Notes: generated by a model from the letters alone, not told the origin. Shown: positions 7,276-14,099, counted from the first letter of the stretch. The stretch is DNA of 19,178 nt from JACQAI01 sp035507915 (GCA_035507915.1 DATJNS010000273.1:1-19178), one strand, 5' to 3'. Program-made: numbers and translations.

Positions 7276-7809
7276 ATGTCGCGCATCGGCAAGCATCCCG
7301 TCGAAATCCCGAAGGGCGTCACGGTCGCGCTGGCCGGGCGCACGATCACGGCCAAGGGCAAGTTGGGCGAGCTCAAGCTCGATCTGTCCGACGAGGTCGA
7401 CGCCGCGGTCGCCGACAACAAGATCGTCGTCAAGCCGCGCTCGACGTCCAAGCAGTCGCGCACCATGTGGGGCACCACCCGTGCGCTGCTCAACAACATG
7501 GTCCACGGCGTGGCGACCGGCTTCACCCGGCGGCTCGAGATCAACGGCGTCGGCTATCGCGCCGCGGTGCAGGGCGCGGACCTGACGCTCCAGCTCGGCT
7601 ACAGCCACGAGATCAAGTACAAGATCCCCAAGGGGATCACGATCGTCGCGGAGAAGCCGACCACGTTGGTGGTGAGCGGCGCCGACCGCCAGCGCGTCGG
7701 CCAGGTCGCGTCGGAGATCCGCGGCTATCGCGGCCCCGAGCCCTACAAGGGCAAGGGCGTGAAGTACGAGGAAGAGACGATCGTGCGCAAGGAAGGCAAG
7801 AAGAAGTAG
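7276..7809 (+). CDS. rplF: 50S ribosomal protein L6
   Basis: L6 lies near the base of the L7/L12 stalk and the sarcin-ricin loop, where it supports factor binding. The 177-aa product is the normal length and reads MSRIGKHPVEIPKGVTVALA at the start, then TRALLNNMVHGVATGFTRRL, with the C-terminal domain containing GYSHEIKYKIPKGITI and the closing signature YRGPEPYKGKGVKYEEET. It begins 2 nt after the rpsH stop. Confidence 0.98.
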   Translation: MSRIGKHPVEIPKGVTVALAGRTITAKGKLGELKLDLSDEVDAAVADNKIVVKPRSTSKQSRTMWGTTRALLNNMVHGVATGFTRRLEINGVGYRAAVQGADLTLQLGYSHEIKYKIPKGITIVAEKPTTLVVSGADRQRVGQVASEIRGYRGPEPYKGKGVKYEEETIVRKEGKKK

Positions 7810-7816
7810 GCGCCCC

Positions 7817-8179
7817 ATGCTGAAGCCAAACGAACTCTTCGAACGGCGCCAGCGGCGCGTGCGCCACAAGCTGCGCCGCCATGCCTACGGGCGCCCGCGC
7901 CTGTCGGTGTTCCGCTCGAGCCTGCACATCTATGTCCAGGTGATCGACGACTCCCGCGGCGTCACGGTCTGCGCGGCGTCGAGCCTGGACAAAGGGCTGC
8001 GCGGACAGCTCAAGACGGGCGCCACCATCGAGGCCGCCACGGCGGTCGGCAAGCTGATCGCCGAGCGCTGCAAGGCGGCCGGCGTCGAGACCGTCGTGTT
8101 CGACCGCGGCGGCTACATGTTCCATGGCCGGATCAAGGCCCTGGCCGATGCCGCCCGCGAAGGCGGGCTGGCGTTCTAG
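7817..8179 (+). CDS. rplR: 50S ribosomal protein L18
   Basis: L18 binds 5S rRNA with L5 in the central protuberance. The 120-aa product carries the basic N-terminus RRQRRVRHKLRRHAYGRPRL, then SVFRSSLHIYVQVIDDSRGV, and the C-terminal FDRGGYMFHGRIKALADAAR with EGGLAF at the end, which is the family hallmark. It follows rplF by 7 nt, and AAGTAGG at the rplF stop is a weak ribosome binding site. Confidence 0.98.
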   Translation: MLKPNELFERRQRRVRHKLRRHAYGRPRLSVFRSSLHIYVQVIDDSRGVTVCAASSLDKGLRGQLKTGATIEAATAVGKLIAERCKAAGVETVVFDRGGYMFHGRIKALADAAREGGLAF

Positions 8180-8191
8180 AGAGGACGAGCG

Positions 8192-8770
8192 ATGGCACGA
8201 GAGGACCGCGGTCGCGACCGCGACCGCCCCCGGGAACGGGATCGCGACGGCGAGGAGCTGATCGAGAAGCTGGTCAGCATCAACCGCGTCGCCAAGGTCG
8301 TGAAGGGCGGCCGCCGCTTCGGTTTCGCCGCCCTGGTCGTGGTCGGCGACGGCAAGGGCCGGGTCGGCCACGGGTCGGGCAAGGCCCGCGAGGTGCCCGA
8401 GGCGATCCGCAAGGCGACCGACCAGGCCAAGCGCGGCATGGTGCGCGTGCCGCTGCGCGAGGGCCGCACCCTGCATCACGACATCCACGGCCACTACGGC
8501 GCCGGCCGCGTCGTGTTGCGGACCGCGCCGGTCGGCACCGGGATCATTGCCGGCGGTCCGATGCGCGCGGTGTTCGAGGCGCTCGGCGTGCAGGACGTGG
8601 TGGCCAAGTCGGTCGGCACGTCGAACCCGCACAACATGATCAAGGCGGCGTTCGCCGCGCTGAGCGGCATGGTGTCGCCGCGCTCCGTCGCGGTGCGCCG
8701 CGGCCGCAAGGTCAGCGACATTCTCGGCCGCCGCGACGGCGAGGCGGCGGCCGCCGCCGTCAAGGAGTAG
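8192..8770 (+). CDS. rpsE: 30S ribosomal protein S5
   Basis: S5 is a decoding-fidelity protein at the back of the 30S subunit near the mRNA entry. The 192-aa product has the double-stranded RNA binding-like N-domain with VSINRVAKVVKGGRRFGFAA and GHGSGKAREVPEAIRKAT, followed by the C-domain with APVGTGIIAGGPMRAVFEAL and SVGTSNPHNMIKAAFAAL. Before the fold comes a highly charged segment of about 22 residues rich in alternating Arg and Asp (DRGRDRDRPRERDRDGEE), a kind of extension common in alphaproteobacterial S5. Its coding DNA contains a 16-nt perfect palindrome, listed separately. GAGGA at 8181-8185 serves the ATG at 8192. Confidence 0.98.
   Translation: MAREDRGRDRDRPRERDRDGEELIEKLVSINRVAKVVKGGRRFGFAALVVVGDGKGRVGHGSGKAREVPEAIRKATDQAKRGMVRVPLREGRTLHHDIHGHYGAGRVVLRTAPVGTGIIAGGPMRAVFEALGVQDVVAKSVGTSNPHNMIKAAFAALSGMVSPRSVAVRRGRKVSDILGRRDGEAAAAAVKE
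8207..8222 (+). repeat. 16-nt perfect palindrome in the Arg-Asp codons of rpsE
   Basis: The bases 8207-8222 read CGCGGTCGCGACCGCG, identical to their reverse complement, just 15 nt inside rpsE. They arise from alternating Arg and Asp codons (CGC/CGG, GAC), so they may be no more than a by-product of the repeated dipeptide. In mRNA they could fold only as a very tight hairpin. Confidence 0.6.
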
Positions 8771-8774
8771 CCCG

Positions 8775-8966
8775 ATGGCCGCCGCCAAGACACTGCGGGT
8801 GACCCAGATCGGCAGCCCCATCGGCCGCGTTTCGCTGCAGCGCGAGACGTTGAAGGGGCTCGGGCTCAACAAGCTGCATCGCACGCGCGAGCTCGAGGAC
8901 ACGCCGGCGGTGCGCGGCATGATCCGGAAGGTCCACCACCTGGTGCGGGTCGAGGAATCGGCCTGA
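8775..8966 (+). CDS. rpmD: 50S ribosomal protein L30
   Basis: This 63-aa protein is a bacterial-type short L30, a single ferredoxin-like fold on the 50S surface. The sequence LRVTQIGSPIGRVSLQRETL, then KGLGLNKLHRTRELEDTPAV and RGMIRKVHHLVRVEE, is the full family pattern. It starts 4 nt after rpsE, with AAGGAG at the rpsE stop acting as ribosome binding site. A 58-nt gap with a strong inverted repeat separates it from rplO. Confidence 0.97.
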   Translation: MAAAKTLRVTQIGSPIGRVSLQRETLKGLGLNKLHRTRELEDTPAVRGMIRKVHHLVRVEESA

Positions 8967-8981
8967 CGGATCGCGAGAACG

Positions 8982-9009
8982 GGATGCGGGCGTCCGGCGC
9001 CCGGCATCC
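8982..9009 (+). repeat. GC-rich imperfect hairpin between rpmD and rplO
   Basis: GGATGCGGGCG at 8982-8992 pairs with CGCCC-G-GCATCC at 8998-9009, giving 11 base pairs with one bulged G (9003) and a 5-nt loop TCCGG. It ends a few bases before the GAGGGAGA ribosome binding site of rplO. No T-run follows, so it is not a standard intrinsic terminator. It may be an RNA stability or processing element or a mild block to rplO translation; the function is inferred. Confidence 0.55.
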
Positions 9010-9024
9010 GCGAGGGAGAGTGGC

Positions 9025-9501
9025 ATGAAGTTGAACGAGATCCGCGACAATCCCGGCGCGCGGCGCGGCAAGAAGCGCCTGGGGCGCGGCATCGGCTCGG
9101 GTCTGGGCAAGACCTCGGGGCGCGGCGTCAAGGGCCAGAAGGCGCGCACCGGCGTGCGCATCAAGGGCTTCGAGGGCGGCCAGATGCCGCTGCACCGTCG
9201 GCTGCCCAAGCGCGGCTTCAAGAACCTGTTCCGCAAGGAGTTCCAGATCGTCAACCTGGGTCGGCTGCAGGCCGCGATCGATGCCGGCCGGCTCGATGCC
9301 GGGGCCGCGGTGTCGGGGACCCAGCTGCACGCCGCGGGTCTGGTGCGGCGCGCCGAGGCGCCGATCCGCCTGCTCGGCAAGGGCGAGCTCACGGCCAAGC
9401 TGACGATCGATGTCGCCGCCGCGTCGGCGTCCGCCGTCGCCGCGGTCGAGAAGGCCGGCGGCAAGGTGGTGCTTCCGCCACAGCCCGAGGCCGCCTCGTA
9501 G
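9025..9501 (+). CDS. rplO: 50S ribosomal protein L15
   Basis: L15 is a late-joining 50S protein with a long glycine-rich N-terminal extension that threads into 23S rRNA. The 158-aa product starts MKLNEIRDNPGARRGKKRLG and continues GIGSGLGKTSGRGVKGQKAR, then FEGGQMPLHRRLPKRGFKNL; the globular C-terminal domain follows. The GAGGGAGAG stretch at 9011-9019 is the ribosome binding site. rplO directly before secY is the conserved spc order. Confidence 0.98.
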   Translation: MKLNEIRDNPGARRGKKRLGRGIGSGLGKTSGRGVKGQKARTGVRIKGFEGGQMPLHRRLPKRGFKNLFRKEFQIVNLGRLQAAIDAGRLDAGAAVSGTQLHAAGLVRRAEAPIRLLGKGELTAKLTIDVAAASASAVAAVEKAGGKVVLPPQPEAAS

Positions 9502-9527
9502 GCCGGGTCTAGGAGCCGCCGCGCCGC

Positions 9528-9546
9528 ATCACCACATGTGATTTTT
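9528..9546 (+). repeat. Small inverted repeat plus T-run in the rplO-secY gap
   Basis: ATCAC at 9528-9532 pairs with GTGAT at 9538-9542 around a 5-nt loop, and a run of T follows (9542-9546). The form resembles an intrinsic terminator, but a 5-bp stem with only two G-C pairs is weak. Since secY and adk must be expressed, it could at most attenuate transcription between the ribosomal protein genes and secY. It is also the most A+T-rich spot in the gap. Confidence 0.25.
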
Positions 9547-9560
9547 CGGGCCGAGGGACC

Positions 9561-10910
9561 ATGGCATCCGCCGCCGAACAGCTCGCCGCCAACATCAATT
9601 TCGGCGCGTTCGCCAAGGCGACCGAGCTCAAGAAGCGGATCTGGTTCACCCTGGCCGCCCTGGTGGTCTACCGCCTCGGCACCTACATCCCGATGCCCGG
9701 GATCGATCCTGGGGTTCTGGAGGACATCTTCCGCCAGAACGCCGGCGGCGTGCTCGGCATGTTCGACATGCTGGCCGGCGGTGCGCTTCGGCGCATGACG
9801 ATCTTCGCCCTCAACATCATGCCGTACATCTCGGCATCGATCATCATCCAGCTCCTGACCGCCGTGAGCCCGCGCCTGGAGGCGCTCAAGAAGGAGGGCG
9901 AGGCGGGACGCAAGGTGCTGAACCAGTACACGCGCTACGGCACGGTGCTGCTCGCCGCGGTCCAGGCCTACGGCATCGCGGTCGGGCTCGAGGGTTTCCG
10001 TGGCACGACCGGTTCGGCGGTGATGGACCCCGGCTATTTCTTCCGTCTGACCACGGTCATCACTCTGGTCGGCGGCACCGTGTTCCTGATGTGGCTCGGC
10101 GAGCAGATCACCGCCCGCGGCATCGGCAACGGCATCTCGCTGATCATCTTCTCGGGCATCGTCGCCAACCTGCCGCACGCGCTCGCCAGCACGCTCGAGC
10201 TCGGCCGCACGGGCGCCTTGTCGGCAGGTTTCATGCTCATCCTGTTCGTCCTGGTGATCGGCGTCGTCGCCTTCATCGTGTTCATCGAGCGCGCGCAGCG
10301 ACGCATCCTGGTGCAGTACCCCAAGCGTCAGGTCGGCAACCGCATGTTCGGCGGCGACAGCTCGCACCTGCCGCTCAAGCTCAACACGTCGGGCGTGATC
10401 CCGCCGATCTTCGCGAGCTCGCTCCTCTTGCTGCCCGCGACGATCGCCGGCTTCAGCGGCTCGTCGGCCGACCGGCCGGAGTGGCTGAACTGGCTCGCCA
10501 ACAACCTGGCGCACGGCCAGCCGCTCTATATGAGCCTCTACGTCGCGCTGATCGGCTTCTTCGCCTTCTTCTACACGGCGATCGTTTTCAACCCGGCGGA
10601 GACCGCCGACAACCTCAAGAAATACGGCGGCTTCATTCCGGGCATCCGGCCCGGCAAGAACACCGCCGATCACCTCGACTATGTGCTGACCCGGCTGACC
10701 GTGATCGGAGCGCTTTACCTGGCCGTGATCTGCGCCTTGCCCGAGATCCTGATCTCGCAATACTCTGTGCCGTTCTACTTCGGTGGCACGAGCCTCTTGA
10801 TCGTGGTCTCGGTCACCATGGACACGGTGGCGCAGATCCATTCCCACCTGCTGGCCCATCAGTACGAGGGGCTCATCAAGAAGGCCAAGCTCCGCGGGAG
10901 GCGGGGATGA
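9561..10910 (+). CDS. secY: Protein translocase subunit SecY
   Basis: SecY is the inner-membrane channel that passes unfolded proteins across or into the membrane with SecE, SecG and SecA. The 449-aa product has ten hydrophobic segments, at about residues 26-45, 80-102, 125-145, 160-180, 188-205, 222-243, 278-298, 323-343, 377-397 and 402-422. Family signatures are PYISASIIIQLL in helix 2, WLGEQITARGIGNGISLI at about 178-195, and the cytosolic loop FNPAETADNLKKYGGFIPGI between helices 8 and 9, important for SecA action. The ATG at 9561 follows GAGGGA. The TGA overlaps the adk start by 4 nt (ATGA), implying coupled translation. Confidence 0.99.
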   Translation: MASAAEQLAANINFGAFAKATELKKRIWFTLAALVVYRLGTYIPMPGIDPGVLEDIFRQNAGGVLGMFDMLAGGALRRMTIFALNIMPYISASIIIQLLTAVSPRLEALKKEGEAGRKVLNQYTRYGTVLLAAVQAYGIAVGLEGFRGTTGSAVMDPGYFFRLTTVITLVGGTVFLMWLGEQITARGIGNGISLIIFSGIVANLPHALASTLELGRTGALSAGFMLILFVLVIGVVAFIVFIERAQRRILVQYPKRQVGNRMFGGDSSHLPLKLNTSGVIPPIFASSLLLLPATIAGFSGSSADRPEWLNWLANNLAHGQPLYMSLYVALIGFFAFFYTAIVFNPAETADNLKKYGGFIPGIRPGKNTADHLDYVLTRLTVIGALYLAVICALPEILISQYSVPFYFGGTSLLIVVSVTMDTVAQIHSHLLAHQYEGLIKKAKLRGRRG

Positions 10911-11581
10911 ACATTATCCTGCTCGGCCCCCCCGGGGCCGGCAAGGGTACCCAGGCCAAGCGCTTACAAGAGACCCACGGCATCGTGCAGCTCTCGACCG
11001 GCGACATGCTGCGCGCCGAGGTGGCGTCCGGTAGCGCGCTCGGCCTCAAGGTCGGTGCCGTCATGGCGTCGGGCCAACTGGTCGACGACGACATCTTGAT
11101 TGCCTTGATCGACCACCGCATCGACCGGCCCGATTGCGCCAAGGGCTTCATCCTGGACGGCTTTCCCCGCACCGTCGCCCAGGCTCGGGCGCTCGACGAC
11201 ATGCTGGCCAAGAAGCGTCTCAAGCTCGACGCGGTCATCGAAATGGCGGTCGACGACGCGGCCCTGGTCGTCCGGATCGCCGGGCGGTTCACCTGCGCGA
11301 CCTGCGGGACCGGCTACCATGACCAGTTCAAGCCGACCCGGGTCCCCGGCGTATGCGACGTGTGCGGCAGCCGGGATCTGACCCGCCGAACCGACGACAC
11401 CGCCTCGACCGTGACCGCCCGGCTCAAGGCCTACCACGAGCTGACCAAGCCCTTGCTGCCCTACTACCAGGCCCACGGGGTGCTCCATACGATCGACGGC
11501 ATGGCCGAGATGGACGAGGTGACCCGTCAGATCGAGGCCGTTCTCGTCAAGGTCGGCGCCGTGCCGGTGACGGCCCGCTGA
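10907..11581 (+). CDS. adk: Adenylate kinase with zinc-type LID domain
   Basis: Adenylate kinase interconverts ATP + AMP with 2 ADP in the cytoplasm. The 224-aa product has the P-loop GPPGAGKGT at residues 7-15, the AMP-binding region STGDMLRAEV at about 30-39, and FILDGFPRT at 81-89. The long LID domain contains four cysteines in a C-x2-C-x16-C-x2-C pattern (residues 130, 133, 150, 153), the structural zinc site of Gram-positive and many alphaproteobacterial enzymes, absent from E. coli Adk. I set the start at the ATG overlapping the secY stop, since its frame is open upstream without meaning. A 143-nt gap with a promoter follows. Confidence 0.98.
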   Translation: MNIILLGPPGAGKGTQAKRLQETHGIVQLSTGDMLRAEVASGSALGLKVGAVMASGQLVDDDILIALIDHRIDRPDCAKGFILDGFPRTVAQARALDDMLAKKRLKLDAVIEMAVDDAALVVRIAGRFTCATCGTGYHDQFKPTRVPGVCDVCGSRDLTRRTDDTASTVTARLKAYHELTKPLLPYYQAHGVLHTIDGMAEMDEVTRQIEAVLVKVGAVPVTAR

Positions 11582-11617
11582 CCCCTCCCGGACCCGAAAA
11601 TCCCCGCGACTCCTTGG

Positions 11618-11645
11618 TTGACTTGGCCTTTTTCATGCATATAAT
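11618..11645 (+). promoter_or_regulatory. Near-consensus sigma70 promoter upstream of rpsM
   Basis: TTGACT at 11618-11623 matches the -35 consensus at five of six positions, and TATAAT at 11640-11645 matches the -10 box exactly, with 16 nt between. It lies in an A+T-rich patch (11610-11650) that stands out in otherwise very G+C-rich DNA. The predicted start of transcription is near 11652, giving a leader of about 73 nt before the rpsM start at 11725. It would let rpsM-rpsK-rpoA-rplQ be transcribed apart from the genes upstream. Activity is inferred from sequence only. Confidence 0.8.
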
Positions 11646-11661
11646 GCGCCCCCTCGAAGTC

Positions 11662-11700
11662 GGACCTGGACGCTCGGGTCCCGGCGGCATCCTGTATGCC
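11662..11700 (+). promoter_or_regulatory. Two small hairpins in the rpsM leader
   Basis: Downstream of the promoter, GGACC at 11662-11666 pairs with GGTCC at 11677-11681, with further T-G and G-C pairs inside. A second perfect stem follows: GGCAT at 11686-11690 with ATGCC at 11696-11700. Next comes an A+T-rich stretch with the TAAGGAG ribosome binding site of rpsM (11710-11716). The layout resembles a ribosomal protein autoregulatory leader, but I recognise no known class, and rpsD, which encodes the E. coli alpha-operon repressor S4, is not in this cluster. Confidence 0.4.
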
Positions 11701-11724
11701 TCTGTAAAATAAGGAGTTTTGCGC

Positions 11725-12099
11725 GTGGCACGCATCGCGGGCGTGAATATCCCGACGCAGAAGCGCGTCGAAATCGGCCTGACTTACATTTTCGGCATCG
11801 GCCGGACCAAGGCGACCGAGATTTGCGCCAAGGTCGGCATCCCAGCGGAGCGTCGGGTTAGCCAGCTGACCGACGACGAAGTGCTGCGGATCCGCGAGCT
11901 GATCGACCGCGACTACCAGGTCGAGGGTGATTTGCGCCGCGAGGTCGCGATGAACATCAAGCGGCTGATGGACCTCGGCTGCTACCGCGGGCTGCGCCAC
12001 CGCAAGGGCCTGCCGGTCCGCGGCCAGCGCACCCACACCAACGCGCGCACGCGCAAGGGCAAGGCGCGGCCGATCGCCGGCAAGAAGAAAGCGTCGTAG
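11725..12099 (+). CDS. rpsM: 30S ribosomal protein S13
   Basis: S13 sits at the top of the 30S head and contacts P-site tRNA and the 50S central protuberance. The 124-aa product starts MARIAGVNIPTQKRVEIGLT and has YIFGIGRTKATEIC, the helix-two-turn-helix region, and the basic C-terminal stretch RGLRHRKGLPVRGQRTHTNA followed by RTRKGKARP. I chose the GTG at 11725, which has AAGGAG at 11711-11716 8 nt upstream and gives the canonical N-terminus. An in-frame TTG at 11719 lies too close to that site. It is the first gene after the internal promoter. Confidence 0.98.
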   Translation: MARIAGVNIPTQKRVEIGLTYIFGIGRTKATEICAKVGIPAERRVSQLTDDEVLRIRELIDRDYQVEGDLRREVAMNIKRLMDLGCYRGLRHRKGLPVRGQRTHTNARTRKGKARPIAGKKKAS

Positions 12100-12131
12100 C
12101 GCGCCTTTTATAGGACTCGGAAGGACCAGCG

Positions 12132-12527
12132 ATGGCCAAACCAGCTGCAACGGCACGCGTCCGCCGCCGCGAACGCAAGAACATCTCCTCGGGCGTCGCG
12201 CACGTGAACGCGTCGTTCAACAACACGATGATCACGATCACGGACGCCCAGGGCAACGTGATCGCCTGGTCGTCGTCGGGCTCGAAGGGCTTCAAGGGCA
12301 GCCGCAAATCGACGCCCTATGCCGCGCAGGTCGCCGCCGAGGACGCCGGCCGCAAGGCCCAGGAGCACGGCATGCGCACGCTCGAGATCGAGGTCAGGGG
12401 ACCGGGCGCCGGGCGCGAGTCCGCCCTGCGGGCGCTGCAGGCCGCCGGCTTCGCGATCACGGCGATCCGCGACGTCACGCCCATCCCACACAACGGTTGT
12501 CGTCCGCCCAAGCGCCGGCGCGTCTGA
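12132..12527 (+). CDS. rpsK: 30S ribosomal protein S11
   Basis: S11 lies on the 30S platform near the E site and contributes to decoding accuracy. The 131-aa product includes GVAHVNASFNNTMITITDAQ, GFKGSRKSTPYAAQVAAEDA and the C-terminal hallmark TPIPHNGCRPPKRRRV. The ATG at 12132 follows GGAAGGA at 12119-12125. An 85-nt gap separates it from rpoA; rpsD, which occupies that place in gammaproteobacteria, is absent. Confidence 0.98.
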   Translation: MAKPAATARVRRRERKNISSGVAHVNASFNNTMITITDAQGNVIAWSSSGSKGFKGSRKSTPYAAQVAAEDAGRKAQEHGMRTLEIEVRGPGAGRESALRALQAAGFAITAIRDVTPIPHNGCRPPKRRRV

Positions 12528-12557
12528 CCGTCCTACGAACGCTCGCTTGCAGTCTGC

Positions 12558-12575
12558 CGGCGCGCCCGTGCGCCG
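12558..12575 (+). repeat. Inverted repeat in the rpsK-rpoA gap
   Basis: CGGCGC at 12558-12563 is the reverse complement of GCGCCG at 12570-12575, with a 6-nt loop. It lies midway in the 85-nt gap before rpoA. No T-run follows. In such G+C-rich DNA a 6-bp stem may be chance; a role in setting the rpoA level relative to rpsK is possible but unsupported. Confidence 0.3.
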
Positions 12576-12612
12576 CTCCCGCCTTGAACCCGCCACTTAA
12601 GGGGTCGCATCC

Positions 12613-13629
12613 GTGTTACAGAAAAACTGGCAGGCCTTGATCAAGCCGAACAAGCTGACCGTCGAGCCGGGTCAGGACCCGGCGCGCGCCGCGACCGTGG
12701 TCGCCGAACCGCTCGAGCGCGGTTTCGGGCTGACGCTCGGCAACGCGCTGCGCCGGATTCTCCTGTCGTCGCTGCAGGGGGCGGCGGTGTCGTCCATCCA
12801 GATCGAGGGCGTGCTGCACGAGTTTTCCTCGATCCCGGGCGTGCGCGAGGACGTCACCGACATCGTCCTCAACATCAAGGCGCTCGGCCTGCGCCTGCAT
12901 GGCGAGGGGCCGAAGCGCATCCGCCTCAAGGCCAACGGCCCGGGCGAGGTCACGGCGTCGATGATCGAGACCGGCGCCGACATCGAGGTCATGAACCCCA
13001 ACCTCGTGCTGTGCACGCTCGACCAGGGCGCCAAGATCTCGATGGAGATGACCGTCGAGGCCGGCAAGGGCTACGTGCCGGCGTCGCAGAACCGTCCCGA
13101 GGACGCGCCGATCGGCCTGATCCCGGTCGATGCGCTGTTCTCGCCGGTGCGCAAGGTCGCCTACAAGGTCGACAACACCCGCGTCGGCCAGGTCACCGAC
13201 TACGACAAGCTGTCGATGCGCGTCGAGACCAACGGCGCGGTGACGCCGGAGGATGCGGTCGCGCTCGCCGCGCGCATCCTGCAGGACCAGCTGCAGCTCT
13301 TCATCAACTTCGAGGAGCCGCACCACGCCGCCGAGGAGGATCGCGCGAGCGACCTGCCGTTCAACAAGAACCTGCTGCGCAAGGTCGACGAGCTCGAGCT
13401 GTCGGTGCGCTCGGCCAACTGCCTCAAGAACGACAACATCGTCTACATCGGCGACCTGGTGCAGAAGTCCGAGGCCGAGATGCTGCGGACGCCGAACTTC
13501 GGCCGCAAGTCGCTGAACGAGATCAAGGAGGTGCTGGCGCAGATGGGCCTGCATCTCGGCATGGAGATCCCGGGCTGGCCGCCGGAGAACATCGAGGATC
13601 TGGCCAAGCGGCTCGAGGAGCCGTACTAA
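12613..13629 (+). CDS. rpoA: DNA-directed RNA polymerase subunit alpha
   Basis: The alpha subunit dimerises to start assembly of RNA polymerase and contacts promoter UP elements and activators. The 338-aa product has an N-terminal dimerisation domain (about 1-235) with FGLTLGNALRRILLSSLQGA, a short acidic linker (about 236-250), and a C-terminal domain that keeps the DNA-contact motif VRSANCLKNDNI; Arg266, Asn269 and Lys272 match E. coli R265, N268 and K271. It ends with EVLAQMGLHLGM and a short extension. The start codon is GTG at 12613, with AAGGGG at 12599-12604 upstream and the family N-terminus MLQKNWQALIKPNKL. Confidence 0.99.
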   Translation: MLQKNWQALIKPNKLTVEPGQDPARAATVVAEPLERGFGLTLGNALRRILLSSLQGAAVSSIQIEGVLHEFSSIPGVREDVTDIVLNIKALGLRLHGEGPKRIRLKANGPGEVTASMIETGADIEVMNPNLVLCTLDQGAKISMEMTVEAGKGYVPASQNRPEDAPIGLIPVDALFSPVRKVAYKVDNTRVGQVTDYDKLSMRVETNGAVTPEDAVALAARILQDQLQLFINFEEPHHAAEEDRASDLPFNKNLLRKVDELELSVRSANCLKNDNIVYIGDLVQKSEAEMLRTPNFGRKSLNEIKEVLAQMGLHLGMEIPGWPPENIEDLAKRLEEPY

Positions 13630-13669
13630 CAGGCGGCCGGTCGCAGGGAAGCCGGGCAGGAGCGTCGTC

Positions 13670-14086
13670 ATGCGTCACGGAAACAGCGGCCGCAAGCTCG
13701 GCCGAACCTCGAGCCACCGCAAGGCCATGTTCGCCAACATGGCGGTCGCGCTCCTCAAGCACGAGCAGATCTCCACGACCTTGCCCAAGGCCAAGGAGCT
13801 GCGGCCGATCGTCGAGAAGCTGATCACGCTCGGCAAGCGCGGCGATCTGCATGCGCGCCGCCAGGCCTGGTCGGTGCTGCGCGACGACGCGGTGACCCAG
13901 AAGCTGTTCGACGCCATCGCCGAACGCTACAAGGACCGCAAGGGCGGCTACACGCGCGTGCTCAAGGCGGGTGTGCGCTACGGCGACGCCGCCACGATGG
14001 CGCTGATCGAGCTGGTCGACCGCGATCCCGCCGCCAAGGGCCAGGACTCCGGCCCCGTCGAGGTCGCCGAGACCGAAGCTGCGTAG
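13670..14086 (+). CDS. rplQ: 50S ribosomal protein L17
   Basis: L17 lies near the tunnel exit on the 50S solvent side. The 138-aa product begins MRHGNSGRKLGRTSSHRKAM, followed by FANMAVALLKHEQISTTLPK and the C-terminal YTRVLKAGVRYGDAATMALI, all diagnostic. The alphaproteobacterial-type C-terminal tail after residue 120 is Asp/Glu/Ala-rich. It is the last gene of the cluster; its TAG stop (14084-14086) lies inside an inverted repeat shared with the convergent gene 9 nt away. Confidence 0.98.
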   Translation: MRHGNSGRKLGRTSSHRKAMFANMAVALLKHEQISTTLPKAKELRPIVEKLITLGKRGDLHARRQAWSVLRDDAVTQKLFDAIAERYKDRKGGYTRVLKAGVRYGDAATMALIELVDRDPAAKGQDSGPVEVAETEAA

Positions 14087-14099
14087 GCTCGAAGCCTAC
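14083..14099. terminator. Putative bidirectional terminator shared by rplQ and the ureohydrolase gene
   Basis: GTAGGCT at 14083-14089 pairs perfectly with AGCCTAC at 14093-14099 around a 3-nt loop CGA. Both convergent stop codons (TAG at 14084-14086 on +, TAG at 14098-14096 on -) are inside the two arms. On the + strand TTCGCTTTCC follows; a GAAGC at 14075-14079 could add pairs with GCTTT at 14103-14107. U-runs are poor on both sides, so termination may need Rho or be inefficient. The function is inferred from position and symmetry. Confidence 0.6.

Noticed and set aside
8760..10859. A 699-codon open frame on the - strand opposite rpmD, rplO and secY
   Set aside because: It mirrors conserved genes on the other strand, shows no domain or ribosome binding logic, and its His/Arg/Asp-rich composition is typical of antisense frames in G+C-rich genomes.
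11582..11617. A terminator directly after adk
   Set aside because: The sequence after the adk stop has no stable stem with a T-run; the T-rich patch belongs to the rpsM promoter.
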